Source of the DNA: Oegoconia quadripuncta | Taxonomy: Eukaryota; Arthropoda; Insecta; Lepidoptera; Autostichidae | Reading direction: 5' to 3' | DNA: 64,000 bases | Assembly (NCBI GenBank): GCA_949316235.1 | Contig: OX438758.1 | Span: forward strand, 13,177,731 to 13,241,730 | Shown here: piece after piece, positions 44,331 to 55,819 of the stretch | Layout of the letters: each line of letters starts with the position of its first letter | Position numbering within the stretch: position 1 is the stretch's first letter | Position numbers and translations under genes: made by a program | Notes under the pieces: model-generated | Databases searched by the model: none | What the model saw: only the letters and a program-made list of their open reading frames with translations | What the model was told of the DNA's origin: nothing

Positions 44331-44780
44331 ATCTTCGGTAATACGAAGGTACCGTACTTATAGTACTATACTTGTGTCTTGAAAATTCTATCAAACTTGT
44401 GTTAAAATCAATCTTTTAACGGCCTCTGTAAGTACATTCGATGAAACCTAAATAATTCATGTCGCTCTAAGTAAATAGATTTATCGAATTTCAATTTAAA
44501 TCGCTGCTCGAAAACGCTGACTATTGGAGCAAAAGCTATCGACGCTTCAATAATGCGGTTATTTTTATTTAGAAGCCCTCTTGGTGAACATTTTAATGGG
44601 ATAGCACCTGCTACAAGTTATTCCATTTCATTCGTTTCTATAATTATTACTTGGGACATTCATTTACCACCGATAAGTGAAAATGCCTGGAGGAGCTTTT
44701 TGTCAATGAAAGAACATATGAAGAGCGACTCTTGACATGACATGCGAAACTCATTGACATGTGCATTCTTTCGATCACAC

Positions 44781-44966
44781 CCTGTGGAACGGACTTCCTG
44801 CAGCGGTATTCCCGAACGAGTACGACATTGGAACCTTCCAGAAACGAGCTCCTTCCTCAAAGGCCGGCCACGCGTCTGTGACCCGTTTGGTGTCCATGGG
44901 CGGCGGTGATTGCTTTCCATCAGGTGACCCACATGCTCGTTTGCCGCCCTCTCATATAAAACAAAA
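44781..44966 (+). mobile_element. LINE C-terminal codons plus 3' tail, same lineage as 2745-3140
   Basis: LWNGLPAAVFPNEYDIGTFQ is followed by the AAGGCCGGCCACGC tail and CCCTCTCATATAAAAC. Confidence 0.75.
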
Positions 44967-44999
44967 CATATGGCGCTCAGACTTGGTCTTTCACAGAAA

Positions 45000-45345
45000 C
45001 CCAAAGGTCCAACCTCAAGGTTTGCCAACGAGTAATGGAGCGCAGTATACTGAATGTAAAACTGATCAACCACGTCCGAAACCCTACGCGCTCTATGACC
45101 CAAGTTGCTTACGTAGCCACAATGACCGCGAAGCTAAAGTGGGACTGGGCTGGCCATATCTGTCGCATGACAAAATGTGGGCCAAAATCACCACCACGTG
45201 GAGCCCACCGTTAGAAAAAAGGCGTCGTGTCAGGCAGAAAAGTTAAATTCCTCAACAAGTGGTCAGAGGAAGCCCGGGACAGAGAGGCGTGGAGAAAGAG
45301 GGAAAGGACTTTGCCCAGCAGTGGGACATTATCGGCTCCTAATAA
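45000..45345 (+). pseudogene. RTE-like LINE C-terminal remnant
   Basis: A frame with WAKITTTWSPP and then, after a frameshift, KWSEEARDREAWRKRERT matches the end of insect endonuclease-RT polyproteins (TRWSEEAxDRxxWR type). Upstream codons give AKVGLGWPYLSH. Confidence 0.7.
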
Positions 45346-45614
45346 TAATAAAGGGCTTTACAAGGTGATATCGAGTTTGTCTAATTCTCTGAACCTATGT
45401 GATCTACTTATTGTTGATAGGTATTTGTGTATCGATTAACCATTTGCCTGAATTAGCCATTCAATTGCATGCCTAGGCCGAACGTTATGTATGGCGGTGA
45501 TTTTCGCTTTTACAGAGAACTGGGCTATTCGAACGGTTTGGTTAAGTTTGGTTAAATGGATAAATAAATGGAGCCCTCTCTTGGTGGCGCAGTTTCCTAT
45601 AGGTGATGTAGGAA

Positions 45615-45867
45615 ATAAATAAATATCTTTGCACATACACACAGCGCCATCTAGTTCCACACTAAGCAACTAGGCTAGTATTATGGATACCAGATGGTTG
45701 ATAAAGTACAAATAAATGAAAAATACATACGTAAAATGAAAAACATCCATAACTCGGGTACACATGTCTGTATTCATCTCACAAACATGCCCCTTGCGGG
45801 ATTCGAACCCGCGACCTTTTGGTATAGTAGCCGAGTTTCTAACCACTACACCAAACAGGTCGTCAAA
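45615..45867 (-). mobile_element. SINE-2, full length
   Basis: AAATAAATATCTTTGCACAT start, GCGCCATCTAGTTCCACACT, minus-strand B box GGTTCGAATCCCGC and head CACCAAACAGGTCGTC. Confidence 0.86.
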
Positions 45868-46099
45868 ACCAATGGAAATGTTGGTCTAATTTGTCTCGTC
45901 TTTGACCGGGTGTATTTTAGTAACAGTCCGATTTCAATGAGGTCCTTTTAAATTGAAGACTAAATGAGGGGATAATAGGTTCTTCTTCTTTTCGAGTCGA
46001 GGCAAGTTGCAAATTTTATTGGACCAACATTTAACTTGGACAGATTCTTAAGAGTCTATTTCACCATTGAAATATCCTTACTTCATCCAGCAATGTATG

Positions 46100-46360
46100 C
46101 CGAATTAGAATTTAGGATGGTGTAATAGACTTTTTAGCCATGTTTGATGGAAAGTGGTTAAGCCGTATCGAAGATATTAACATAAATTTTAACACAGTGT
46201 ATATTTGGATGGTATCATATAATCTTTGGTTTTCTATTTTTTAAAAATATTTATTTATTGACACTATGGGCTCTTAAGTTGGTTTTGTTTATCTGGATGA
46301 TATAATCGTTTGTTTTCTGGGGGGTTTTCTGAATTTTCAATAGTTATCAATACAGTTAGA
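46100..46360. repeat. interspersed repeat with TTTATCTGGATGATATAAT core
   Basis: AGCCATGTTTGATGGAAAGT and TTATCTGGATGATATAATCG, then GGGGTTTTCTGAATTTTCA, recur at 62525-62645. A weaker copy lies at 40255-40360. Confidence 0.55.
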
Positions 46361-46584
46361 TTATTTTAAATTTTTCATGCATACTTTATATTTATTCTTA
46401 GAGAAGTACTCACTTCTATCCTCGTAAGACCCAGCATACAAAAAAAAAATAGTTTTTTTCAATGGAAATGAGACCTTTATTGTTCAGCTTATCTTTAGTT
46501 TGTCAGTTTTTGTTCTAAAATAAATCTTACTTTATTTCTATTCCAAATGGTTTATATTGCAATAGCACACTGGGACCCTACGCT

Positions 46585-46710
46585 AGAGCCATCCATCCAT
46601 CTCCGTGGTCTTCCTCTTTCTTTCCAACCATCGACATCCATATTCATCACTCTCTTAGTAACATGCGTTTCATCCCTCTTCATAACATGTCCATACCAAA
46701 CTAAACGATG
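46585..46710 (-). pseudogene. RTE/BovB-like LINE C-terminal remnant
   Basis: On the minus strand the peptide reads WYGHVMKRDETHVTKRVMNM and then DGWKERGRPRRWMD, the well-known WxGHVxRR...GRP end of such LINE ORFs. Confidence 0.72.
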
Positions 46711-46743
46711 TGTCACCATATTCTGTCTTGATACCTTTTAGTG

Positions 46744-47000
46744 TAATTAGAGTGTGGTTTTGGCACTCAAATAGAATAGAACCATCCCATCTCTTCCCGT
46801 GGCTGTCGTAAAAGGCGACTATGGGACTTTTCACCAAAAAACATCTATAGTTTTCCACGTTTCAACGGCAATAGGCTCACCCCCTGCCACATGTGCATTT
46901 CTGTATATTTCATAAGGTGAACCGTGGATGTTGTTTCAATCATTAAACTTTTACTATTGTTTGGGATATCCGTGACCACCCCATTTGGGATAAAGGTCGT
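46744..47000 (+). repeat. interspersed repeat, same family as 15160-15425
   Basis: TTGGCACTCAAATAGAATAG, CCGTGGCTGTCGTAAAAGGC and GGTGAACCGTGGATGTTG are in the same order as the 15.2-kb copy reversed. It may be a LINE untranslated region. Confidence 0.6.
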
Positions 47001-47685
47001 TATGTCATGGATTGTAAAAGTTTGTAAGACTCGATAGGTTTAAAATAAACTATTTCCTACTTTGTTGAATTCTTTGATTTGATAGATATAGTTTATCCTT
47101 ATAACGGATATTCAATTAGTCTCATTAGATTACTTCCACGATTCTAAATGTTAATACGGATATCTCATCCGCATCATCTATTCAATTAACTTGGGAAAGG
47201 AAATGATATTTGGTAATAATCCCACCGAACTATACTCCAGTTTCGCATACATGTCTCACTATTTATTTATGTACTAAACCCACAACGTGACGTATAAATT
47301 TAATAACCAGTGGAGTGACGATAGGTTTCATCAGGTAATATCTATCGTAAATAGGCCCCTGGGCGACCCTACCAAGGTAATTGCAAAAGCCCAAGAGCTT
47401 CAGGTTATAAGACAATATGGGTACCCTTTACCTGCTCTGAATATTTTGCTAACGACCCTTCTTCAGGCCCGGACTCTGGGGTTTGTACAGAATTTATCAA
47501 GAACAATTCTATTGACAGAGGAAAATTGTTATAAAAGAAAAGAAAAAGCTCTGGCAATATAAATGCACCTGTAACCTTATCAAATAGGGGTACTGGGTGC
47601 AGTGTCCAAAATATCAGTCTTTTTAACATATTTCTGGCAACTATTTTGATTGAACGAAAGCTTTAAATGCACAAAAAGTAATTTT

Positions 47686-47822
47686 TAAAAACATGCCTGT
47701 GAAATAAAAATAAAAATTCGAAGGCATGCGAAGTCCCCCGGTATGCGACTTGGCCCATACTCCCTCAATGTGAGGGTAGGTGTCTACCCCTACAGTGGGA
47801 TGTTTACGGGCTGATGATGAAA
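47686..47822 (+). mobile_element. SINE-3, 3' half
   Basis: ACATGCCTGTGAAATAA through TCCCTCAATGTGAGGGTAGG to GGGCTGATGATGA. Confidence 0.68.
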
Positions 47823-47891
47823 CCTTTTTGTAATAAGTGTGCCAGACGGATTTATCGTGTGACGGACGACAGAATACAGATAAATAATCAA

Positions 47892-48005
47892 TCAATCAAA
47901 TACGCTTTATTGTTTAAATAAGGAAGGTACATTTAAATATCTTATAGAAACTACAAATTAGGCGGCCTTATCGCTAACAGCGATCTCTTTCAGGCAAACC
48001 TATCA
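47892..48005 (-). mobile_element. LINE 3' tail of the hairpin group
   Basis: On the minus strand: GCCTGAAAGAGATCGCT, a perfect 6-bp hairpin (47970-47984), GGCCGCC, then an AATAAAGCG signal and a TTGAT repeat. Confidence 0.7.
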
Positions 48006-48279
48006 TCACGGAATTCAATACGAGTAATTAAGTGGGTTAGCACAAATAATTTCTTAATTGTTAAGTACATCTGAAAGTTCTGCTGAAATCAAAAAGTGTT
48101 ATCTTATAGGTAACAATAAATTAATAAATATTTGAAACAATACTAATACCTATCAATCTTTTTCCACCATCGCCATTTCATCTTCGGACTACTAGGCGTG
48201 GGGAGGGGTTCCACCCGTATGTAGTTAACATACCGAACATTCGCACTAAGCGGTTCGACTCTTCATTCATAATGCGAAA

Positions 48280-48457
48280 GCTAAGGCATGGAACTCCCTT
48301 TCGGCGTTAAGGGCGAATCCTACAACCTTGGGATCTTCAAGAGTAGGGTGAATATGCATCAACCGAATAAGATCGCGTGCTTCATCTTCGGCCACATCGT
48401 CACTTTCCATCAGAGAAGATTGTGGTCAAACGCGTATCCAGTTAATCATAAAAAAAT
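48280..48457 (+). mobile_element. LINE C-terminal and 3' tail fragment, relative of 35565-35745
   Basis: GGCATGGAACTCCCTTTCGG, CTTGGGATCTTCAAGAG and the TCATCTTCGGCCACATCGTC tail are followed by poly(A). It has lost some bases in the coding part relative to the 35.6-kb copy. Confidence 0.7.
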
Positions 48458-48512
48458 GTAGTCCCAAACTAGACAAAGCTGTTATTTGAGTAGATATCCA
48501 TGAAAATCCATC

Positions 48513-48535
48513 CACACACACACACACACACACAT

Positions 48536-48607
<72 letters not shown>

Positions 48608-48608
48608 A

Positions 48609-48652
<44 letters not shown>
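48513..48652 (+). repeat. (CA)n microsatellite, imperfect, 140 bp
   Basis: CA units with scattered T, AA and CCC interruptions. The Cys/Val and Thr/His ORFs across it are artefacts. Confidence 0.95.
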
Positions 48653-48653
<1 letters not shown>

Positions 48654-49257
48654 TTACCCTTAATAGTGACCAGTTTTCACTCAAACTGTAGTCGAAAATT
48701 AAGAGATAGTTATTAGTTAATAGATAGAAGTAAGATGAACTTGAGGATTATTTAGTCCCTTGTATTTCATACAAAAAGTAAACATATCGAAACAATTATA
48801 ATAAAATAAACTTTTAACACATCACTCCATTTATGCTAAGTACCCTTACTCTTTAATTTTTATTATCAAAACAGAAAAATCACATTAGTTTATTCATGGG
48901 GTCGATTACAGATAAAAATTGGTTACTATGGAATGCTGGTTTCGAAGGCAGTGTCACTCACTCCTACCAGTGAAGAAATACACATTTCTTCTTCTCAGCG
49001 AGTCGATAGGAAAAGCATCAAATTTTTGAAGATCTGAAAGCGGCCACGCGTACGGAAATACATACTGAGGGATTTGTTTTGTTAACCTAAGCTATTCTGC
49101 CGCTCACCCCGCTTAGATGCTTAATCCGATCCCTTTATCTTTTAGAAATCTATCACATACGAGTCCAGATTAACATCGCGTGACTTAAGGTGATGGCACA
49201 GAATATTTAATAGTGCTAACGGTAATGGCTCCTAAGAATACCAGAGCTTTATTGATT

Positions 49258-49352
49258 TATGTTTGGTGAAGGTCGCTGGATGCAGGCCGCTTCCAAACGG
49301 TCGCTAGTCGTACCATGGGAGAGGCTAATGTCCAGTAGTGGAAAAAAAAATG
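49258..49352 (+). pseudogene. RTE-like LINE end fragment
   Basis: GGTCGCTGGATGCAGGCCGC with GAGGCTAATGTCCAGTAGTG then poly(A) is the standard WMQxA...MSSSG end and tail. Confidence 0.55.
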
Positions 49353-49359
49353 TTACTCT

Positions 49360-49442
49360 AGACGTCTAGACCCTGTTGATTCTACAGTATTTTGGGGCAT
49401 TACTTTGGGCGCCAAATTGCAATGGAGTCCTCGTACTTATTA
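49360..49442 (+). pseudogene. LINE RT scrap
   Basis: The frame reads DPVDSTVFWGITLGAKLQWSP, matching the LFLGI...LQWGPH block of the 29.7-kb RT. It lies opposite in orientation to the neighbouring LINE tail. Confidence 0.6.
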
Positions 49443-49469
49443 GGAAAGCATATGATAAAAATCAGACTA

Positions 49470-49985
49470 ATCAAATCAAATTAAAATATTTTATTTCATA
49501 GGATAAAATTGTCACTTTAAAACGTCACTATTAATATTAATATTACAATTAAATTTACAGCTCATTCACAAAATTGACTCCACAGAGAAGAACGACCAAG
49601 AAACTCTAGGGTTGCTCTTTTAAATAGAATAATCTGTTTAGCCACCCATACCAGCCAGTTTAACCCATAAGGGTTACAATTTGTGGTTTGTTAATTATAT
49701 GGACATAGCTGTCTGATTAGACAGCTATGTCCAAGTTTGCTTATCATTCAAATATTCAGTGATTTTATAAAAGCCTTTTGCTAATAATTTCTGTTTTATG
49801 ATTGCTTTAAATTTATTTACAGGCAACTTTTGAATGTCTACTGGAACCTTATTATAAAAGCGTATACATTGCCCTTTGAAGGATTTACTAACTTTGTGAA
49901 GTCGGCTAACATAAACAGATAACTGGTTCCTGGTTTCCTTGTATTAGCATTGTGCCTATCACTATTTTAGCGAATAAGGTTATAA
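49470..49985 (-). mobile_element. 5'-truncated LINE 3' end, (GATTTT)n-tail lineage
   Basis: On the minus strand the C-terminal peptide matches CIRFYNKVPVDIQ...KGFYKI of the 29.7-kb RT. It is followed by a UTR with CAACCCTAGAGTTTCTTG and a GATTT-repeat tail. Confidence 0.8.
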
Positions 49986-49999
49986 TTAGACGATAGTCA

Positions 50000-51263
50000 A
50001 CCATGGACGTAACCAGCTCGTTCGCAAGCCAGGCTATTTCACAATTAATAATGAAAACTAAATAAAAGTTTGAAAGCTAAAACCCGACTACTAAAAAACT
50101 TTATTGAAAATGAAATGCGGGAACTACAAAAACGCGTATCTTTAAATCTGTCATTCCAGAAGTTATAAACAAGCATCGTAGGTCTAGGTATCTGCCGAAC
50201 CGTAAGAAATATCCTATTTATCGATTATTAATAAATGAAAAAAAATGTGTTTGTTTTCTCAAATAATATCGTACTGTATAAATTGATTTTCCTGCAGTCG
50301 GAGGGCTTTATAATTTACTCGTTGCATCTTCATTGCATCGGTTTTGACCTCCCTTCGTGCGTATTCGGGTAAAAAGAGCAACCCCTCCGTTTCTTGCTTG
50401 TTCTTCCTATTTAAACATTGACTTTTGGTTTGGTCTTGGACTTCGCACTTCAGTCTACTTTTCGGCCTTGACACAACGGTACGACGTGAATGTAACTATT
50501 CGTAGTGAAACGCTAATGAATTATTCACTGGCGGGTCGTCTGACATTGTTCACTCAAGTATTAATGCAAACATTACTCGTACTTCCTCATGTAATCCCGC
50601 ATAAGGAGTCGGGACATTCACGGTTCAATGTCCCCTATACGGGACTTTAACGGCCACAGTCCCAATTCCCGATCCCAGTGGAGCAAACGGGAAAAAAGCA
50701 TTTGAGATTCTGTTCGCGATAAACGTAAATGTTAATTGAATTGAATAAGCGTTTCTGTTGAAATATTGATACTTATTTGAAGTAAAATTTGGGGGAATGA
50801 TATTATTTACTCTCACGTTTATTTATTTATTCTAGAGCTAAGAAAGTTTAAATTGATATCAAAGAATAATATTGTGAGTCTATGATACTCCGTTTCGAGA
50901 GGCAAGTTTGTTTGTAAATGTCCTCTCAAAATTTCATAATTTTCAAGTCAAATTAGAACCGTTTCCTGTTTACTTAGAATGCTGAAATTTTGGATGCTCA
51001 TTCATTTCTGACGACGATACATTTATATGATAGACATGAACTGATGCTGTAACCGAGAACGTCTCCTCACGAGGGGAACTCCTTAACGGTTAATAGCATA
51101 CGAAATTTTGCATACGCGGTCAGTTTGGATAGTTAAACATGATTTTTGCATTGGCCTGATTCTGCAGCCAATTTCCTCTCCCCAGTAGGGATCTCTTCAA
51201 CGGTTCATAGCATGGATACGAAATTTTATATACAGGGTTATACCTACTAGAATTAATAATTGA
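50000..51263. other. unassigned intron sequence
   Basis: 50365-50405 (AAAAAGAGCAACCCCTCCGT) resembles the LINE UTR at 31540. The rest is unassigned. Confidence 0.4.
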
Positions 51264-51514
51264 CGACCTGTTTGGTGTAGTGCTTTGAAACTCTACTGCT
51301 ATACCAAAAGGTAGAGACATATGTTTGTATGATGAATACAGACATGTGTTCCCGAGTTATGGATGTTTTTCATTTATATGTGTATTTATTTCCAAAAAAA
51401 AATGTATTTGTGTAGTTTATCAACCATCTGGTATCCATAATACAAGCATAGTTGCTTAGTGTGGAACTAGATGGCGCTGGCGGTGTATGTGCAAAGATAT
51501 TTATTATTATTATT
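51264..51514 (+). mobile_element. SINE-2, B box deleted
   Basis: GACCTGTTTGGTGTAGTG head, then AAGGTAGAGACATATG where the B box should be. The 3' part is normal and ends in ATT repeats. Confidence 0.8.
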
Positions 51515-51715
51515 GATTAAAAGCTTGTTTTAAAAGTATTTTTATTGTAGGCCTAATTCCCATTTGTATTGCATTGTGTTAGACTAGTGGCGACAGCGTA
51601 TTGATTACTTAACTTAACTTAACATAAACTGTTGGAACTTGCTAACTATGTAAACAAAAGACGATCTCAGATCTCCCTCGTACCTACTTGTTTTTCACTT
51701 TCGGTATTTTATTTG

Positions 51716-51986
51716 ACATCCTGTTTGGTGTAGTGGTTAGCAACTCTGACCACTGTACCAAAAGGTTGCGGGTTCGAATCCCGCTAGGGACATAAGTTTG
51801 TGTGATGAATACAGACATGTGTACCCGAGTTATGGATGTTTTTATTTATAATAAGTGTTTAGTTACAAAAAAAATATATTTATGTAGTATATCAACCATC
51901 TGGTATCCACAACACAAGCCTATAGTTGCTTACTGTGGAACTAGATGGCGCTGTGTGTATGTATAAGGATATTAATATTATTATTT
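51716..51986 (+). mobile_element. SINE-2 (tRNA-headed), full length
   Basis: Head TTTGGTGTAGTGGTTAGC (A box) and B box GGTTCGAATCCCGC. The body has TGTGTACCCGAGTTATGGAT and TTGCTTACTGTGGAACTAGA, then GCGCTGTGTGTATG and a short ATATT tail. Confidence 0.86.
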
Positions 51987-52335
51987 CGTTCTTCTTTTAC
52001 AGCACCTTACTCCCTGTGTTTCAATAGTGTGGGCCGGTTAATTATTATTATTCGATATGATTTCATGTAAGTAAAGGAGTAAGAATCTTGCCCATCACTA
52101 GTAAATTCGACATTCAACGATAATTTCAATATGGCTGTTTGTTTACATAGTAAGCAAGTTCCATAGAATGTTAGTTTAACTCTGAAGAGTTCTTTAGTCT
52201 GATAGCGAAACTACAATGTACCGTAGGGGTGGTCAAATTGTTTAGGGTCCCAATTTACTTAAAAGTTTTCTATTTCTTAGGATTGAATTTTGTATGAGTT
52301 TAGCTGAACTAACTAGCTAACATGAATCCCAAGTA

Positions 52336-52515
52336 ATCCCAACTAATATTATAAATACTAAAGTTTGTGTATGTATGTATGTATATTTGTTACCTCTGCG
52401 CGCTTTTTTGTTGGTAAATTCGGTTTTTTTTGGTAAAACAATTTGTTGGTAGACAGATTAGGATCTGGATTAATCCAGGAAAAGTGACTGGTTCCTGTAG
52501 GATAGGTATAATTAG
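52336..52515. repeat. ACTAATATTATAA-type repeat fragment
   Basis: CCAACTAATATTATAAATAC, TGTTACCTCTGCGCGC and GGTTCCTGTAGGATAGGTAT, in the order of 10897-11130. Confidence 0.6.
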
Positions 52516-52554
52516 TGGTGTTTTTTTTCTTTTTCTTTTCTTTTTTAATAAATA

Positions 52555-52782
52555 AATATTTCGGACTCTTACACCAATCATCTATAGTCCCAAACTAAGC
52601 AAAGCTTGTGCTATGGATACTATATAACGGATAAACATATATAAATATTTATATAAACATCCAAGACTCGGGAGTTAATGTTCGTATTCATCAAATAAAC
52701 ATTTACCCCTCGCGGGATTCGAACCCGCAACCGTTGGTTTCGCTGGTAGGGTGACTATCCACTACACCAATCGGTCGTCTAT
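52555..52782 (-). mobile_element. SINE-2b subfamily copy, full length
   Basis: ATAAATATTTCGGACTCTTA start, CACCAATCATCTATAGTCCC, minus-strand B box GGTTCGAATCCCGCGAGG and head CACCAATCGGTCGTC. Confidence 0.78.
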
Positions 52783-52796
52783 GTATTTGTTTAGTA

Positions 52797-52870
52797 TGTC
52801 AACCATCTGGTCTACATAATGTAAGTGGTATGGAACTAGATGGCGGTGTGTGTATGTCCAAGGATATATA
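52797..52870 (+). repeat. SINE-2 3' end fragment
   Basis: TGTCAACCATCTGGTCTACA and GGAACTAGATGGCGGTGTGT. Confidence 0.6.
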
Positions 52871-52934
52871 CTAAGGTATATTCGTTACCCGACAGCCCCA
52901 AAAAGGAGGGTTATGTTTTTTTATTATATAGTGC

Positions 52935-53040
52935 CTGATAATCAATCAATCAAGTACAATTTATTGCACAAAAATTCTACAATACACTTCATAAATATGG
53001 TTTCAAAAAAAATAATAATTGTACAACCAGGCTAACCAGA
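52935..53040 (-). mobile_element. LINE 3' tail fragment
   Basis: On the minus strand it ends GCAATAAATTGTACTTGATTG with TGAT repeats, like the end of 63655-63815. The hairpin part is missing. Confidence 0.5.
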
Positions 53041-53326
53041 TTTAGATGATATTTTTTTGGTTGATCTGATGATGCGCTGCTGAGGTATTGAACGAAACTG
53101 AACTTTACTTTACTGAAGTCGGTTGTTTTAACAATTTTTAACGGTTTAATTATTAAAAATCATATCCGACGGCTGCAGCTCTTTAGTGGTACAGTTAGAT
53201 GCGAAAGTGCTGATACACTGGTAACATGCACTGGGTTCTATGTACTGGCACTCGTATCGTTTCATTAATTATGATTATAATAACATGTCAGTAATCACTA
53301 AGGTAATATGGTTTACAAACATTTAA

Positions 53327-53632
53327 CCGCCTCCGTGGATCAATGTAAACAATATTGGGTTTACGATTCGGAGGTCGCGGTTTCGATCCCCAGCGGTGTA
53401 CATGCTTAAGTACTCGGTTTGGTTGGTGGTTGGGCATTTTAAATGTTACCATACCACCAATCTAAATCTGCCGCCAAGCAGCAATGTTAATAGCATTGTT
53501 GTGTTCCGGTTGTCAGAGATAAGGTAGCCAGTCCCCCAAATGTGTTGGGGTTTCCGGGTCAGTACGCGTCCACCATCGACGTCATCTTCACTTAACATCA
53601 GGTCAAGTACCAACCCGTCATGGATAAAAAAA
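53327..53632 (+). mobile_element. SINE-1, slightly shortened
   Basis: CCGCCTCCGTGGATCAATG head, TTTCGATCCCCAGCGG B-box region and a CATGGATAAAAAAA end. Small deletions lie in the middle (after TAAATGTTACC). Confidence 0.82.
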
Positions 53633-54321
53633 GTAGGTAACATAGAAATCTACATACATTCGAAAAACATTACCTTCTTTTTTGGGGCTGTCTTTTGTAT
53701 TTTTTCGCAATCGATTCCTCTGTCTCCGGCCATCGACTTGGCCATCTCTGCCGTACACATTACTCACTGTTGCAATTTCGGGGAATTTGTATAATGTTAA
53801 AAGTAATTTTAGCTCTCGTACGAGTGTATTTTGATAGAGTAATTCAGGTTCAAAGTTTTCTTTGAATTATTGATACTGAATGGCCCAATATTTAGATTGA
53901 CAGAATTGATAACGTTGCCATATCAATCCATTATATTCCTTGAAATTACAAACTATTATTTAGCGTGTTCACCACAATATTCGTGTAGAATTTTAAGCAG
54001 GAATATATTTCGAAGTAAAACTAAAAATGCAGTCAAGTGTAAGTCTGGCCTCATGCATTGTATTCCGTAATATAATCGAAGCATGAAATGATATATATAT
54101 AATTGCTCTAAATGTGGCACGCTGATGCGTGAACGCCACATCCACCTGGGTGGCTACTTACTGCACCCGGATGAGATAAAAAACTATCGGCGTTAGGAAA
54201 ATAATCCAATTTCTCAGAGAGGCAAACCTGACCATCGAACTTGTAGATTAGTGGCAATCACAATAGATCGGTAATGGTCGCAGTGATACAGGTATCCAAC
54301 GACCTGCAACAACCACATATA

Positions 54322-54731
54322 TTGGGTCTTTACCTATGAAATTGTTTTTTTTTTCTTCGTTAATCATATGTATCAATTCCTGCGATTTTCAAAGCTATAT
54401 CCAAATTGTTTTTTATTTGGAATATGGAATATTATTTCAATGTTTCACATGAAATATTTTTTAATTTCTGGGCTAAATCACATAATTAAAAAAAATTTGA
54501 ACAGAGCTCTTTTCATGTGCTTCCCATAATCATTTCTTAGATTCGCTGAAACTTTTATAAAGCGGTTACTTTTAAAAATTAACGCTGCCTATATACTTAA
54601 CTTATTATTATCCGATAATACACACAAAGTTTAGCTAAATTTGGAATTGCTGTTCCCAAAAAAAAAAATCAAAAATGTTTGAATGGAGAAAACAGTCTTA
54701 CATACAAAACGCCAATTTCATAGGTAAGGAC
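54322..54731. mobile_element. about 410-bp MITE, copy 2
   Basis: Same order of blocks as 33826-34241, with the same CATGAAATATTTTTTAAT and TTATCCGATAATACACAC cores. Ends TTGGGTCTTTACC and, reversed, TTAAGTCCTTACC. Confidence 0.72.
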
Positions 54732-55377
54732 TTAATACAACCAATACAAATACATTACTTGTATTGGTAATAATATTGGATTGTTTTATACAAATTTTTA
54801 CATTATGTTTTTGTCATATTGATCGTATACAACGTAATTGCTCCTTAAATAAATTGAATAGATTATAATTCAAACATATAATTTCGCCGACACTACCCCG
54901 TATATATTCGTCCGGGGACCGGTGTGTAAAGTGCTTAAAAGCTACACATAAGATATATAAAACAATAACGTGCAGCGTTCTGTAATGACAGGCTGTTTTA
55001 AGAGTATATCCATGCTAAATAAGAAATGGGAAATCTGGTAATTCAGCAGATGGTCGCTGGTTCAATATACTGGATAATACTAATGGATCCATTTGCATTC
55101 GGCCCTTTAGAAGATGGCAACGACCTTATGTAATTCGAATAGAGTTTCTGAGAAAGCAAATAATAATAAATAGTAATGGTAAATGGCTTTAGTCGAGGAG
55201 ATTTTGGCTTAATCGATGTGCTTTCGAGCAGTCGGTCTTGTATTTTTAAGGTGTAAAGCAATGACCCTTTATGAAAAGGTATTCAGTATGAACTGAATAA
55301 GTTTTTTTACCGTAATTGAAAAAAATAGGGCATATTAGGTAAGTGAAATAGAATGTATTGGCATAGGTAATTTTTTC

Positions 55378-55608
55378 CCAACACATTTGGGGGACTGGCT
55401 ATCTTATCTCTGACAACCGGAACACAACAATGCTATTAACATTGCTGCTTGGCGGCAGATTTATAAGATGGTGGTAGCAAGCCAGGCAGACATTTAAAAT
55501 GCCCTACCACCAACCAAACCGAGTACTTAAACCTGTACCCCGCTGGGGATCGAACCCGTGACCTCCGAATTGTAAACCCAATGTTGTTTACATTGAACCA
55601 CGGAAGTT
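55378..55608 (-). mobile_element. SINE-1, tail missing
   Basis: CCAACACATTTGGGGGACTG through to TACATTGAACCACGGAAG, including the B box GGTTCGATCCCC on the minus strand. Confidence 0.78.
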
Positions 55609-55771
55609 CGATGATAGTTTTAATAAAAAGTTACCATTTGGGATACCTAAGTCCGCCTTTGTACTTAATTTTAATTTAGGTAGACATAATTACGTGCATC
55701 GTACATATACTTATCACGATGCCTGGTAATAAGCCTAAATTGAAAGTGCAGTACAAAAAATTCCTAACGAT

Positions 55772-55817
55772 GTTTTCCTTCACTGTTTTAAGAGCAGTCG
55801 GATAAATGCACATAAAA
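55772..55817 (-). repeat. SINE-3 fragment
   Basis: GATGTTTTCCTTCACTGTTT then AAGAGCAGTCGGATAAATGC. A copy of the neighbouring 55335-55375 sequence follows it, so the area has been duplicated locally. Confidence 0.5.
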
Positions 55818-55819
55818 AA

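Noticed and set aside
44660..45246. 147-aa and 161-aa overlapping ORFs
   Set aside because: They cross LINE tail and LINE C-terminal scraps in mixed frames; no continuous domain.
48426..48691. Cys-Val and His-Thr repeat ORFs
   Set aside because: They translate the (CA)n microsatellite.
51716..51790. tRNA gene suggested by GTAGTGGTTAG plus GGTTCGAATCC
   Set aside because: The same sequence with the same 3' body is repeated many times and the acceptor stem does not close, so it is a SINE head. The same holds for the SINE-1 and SINE-3 heads.
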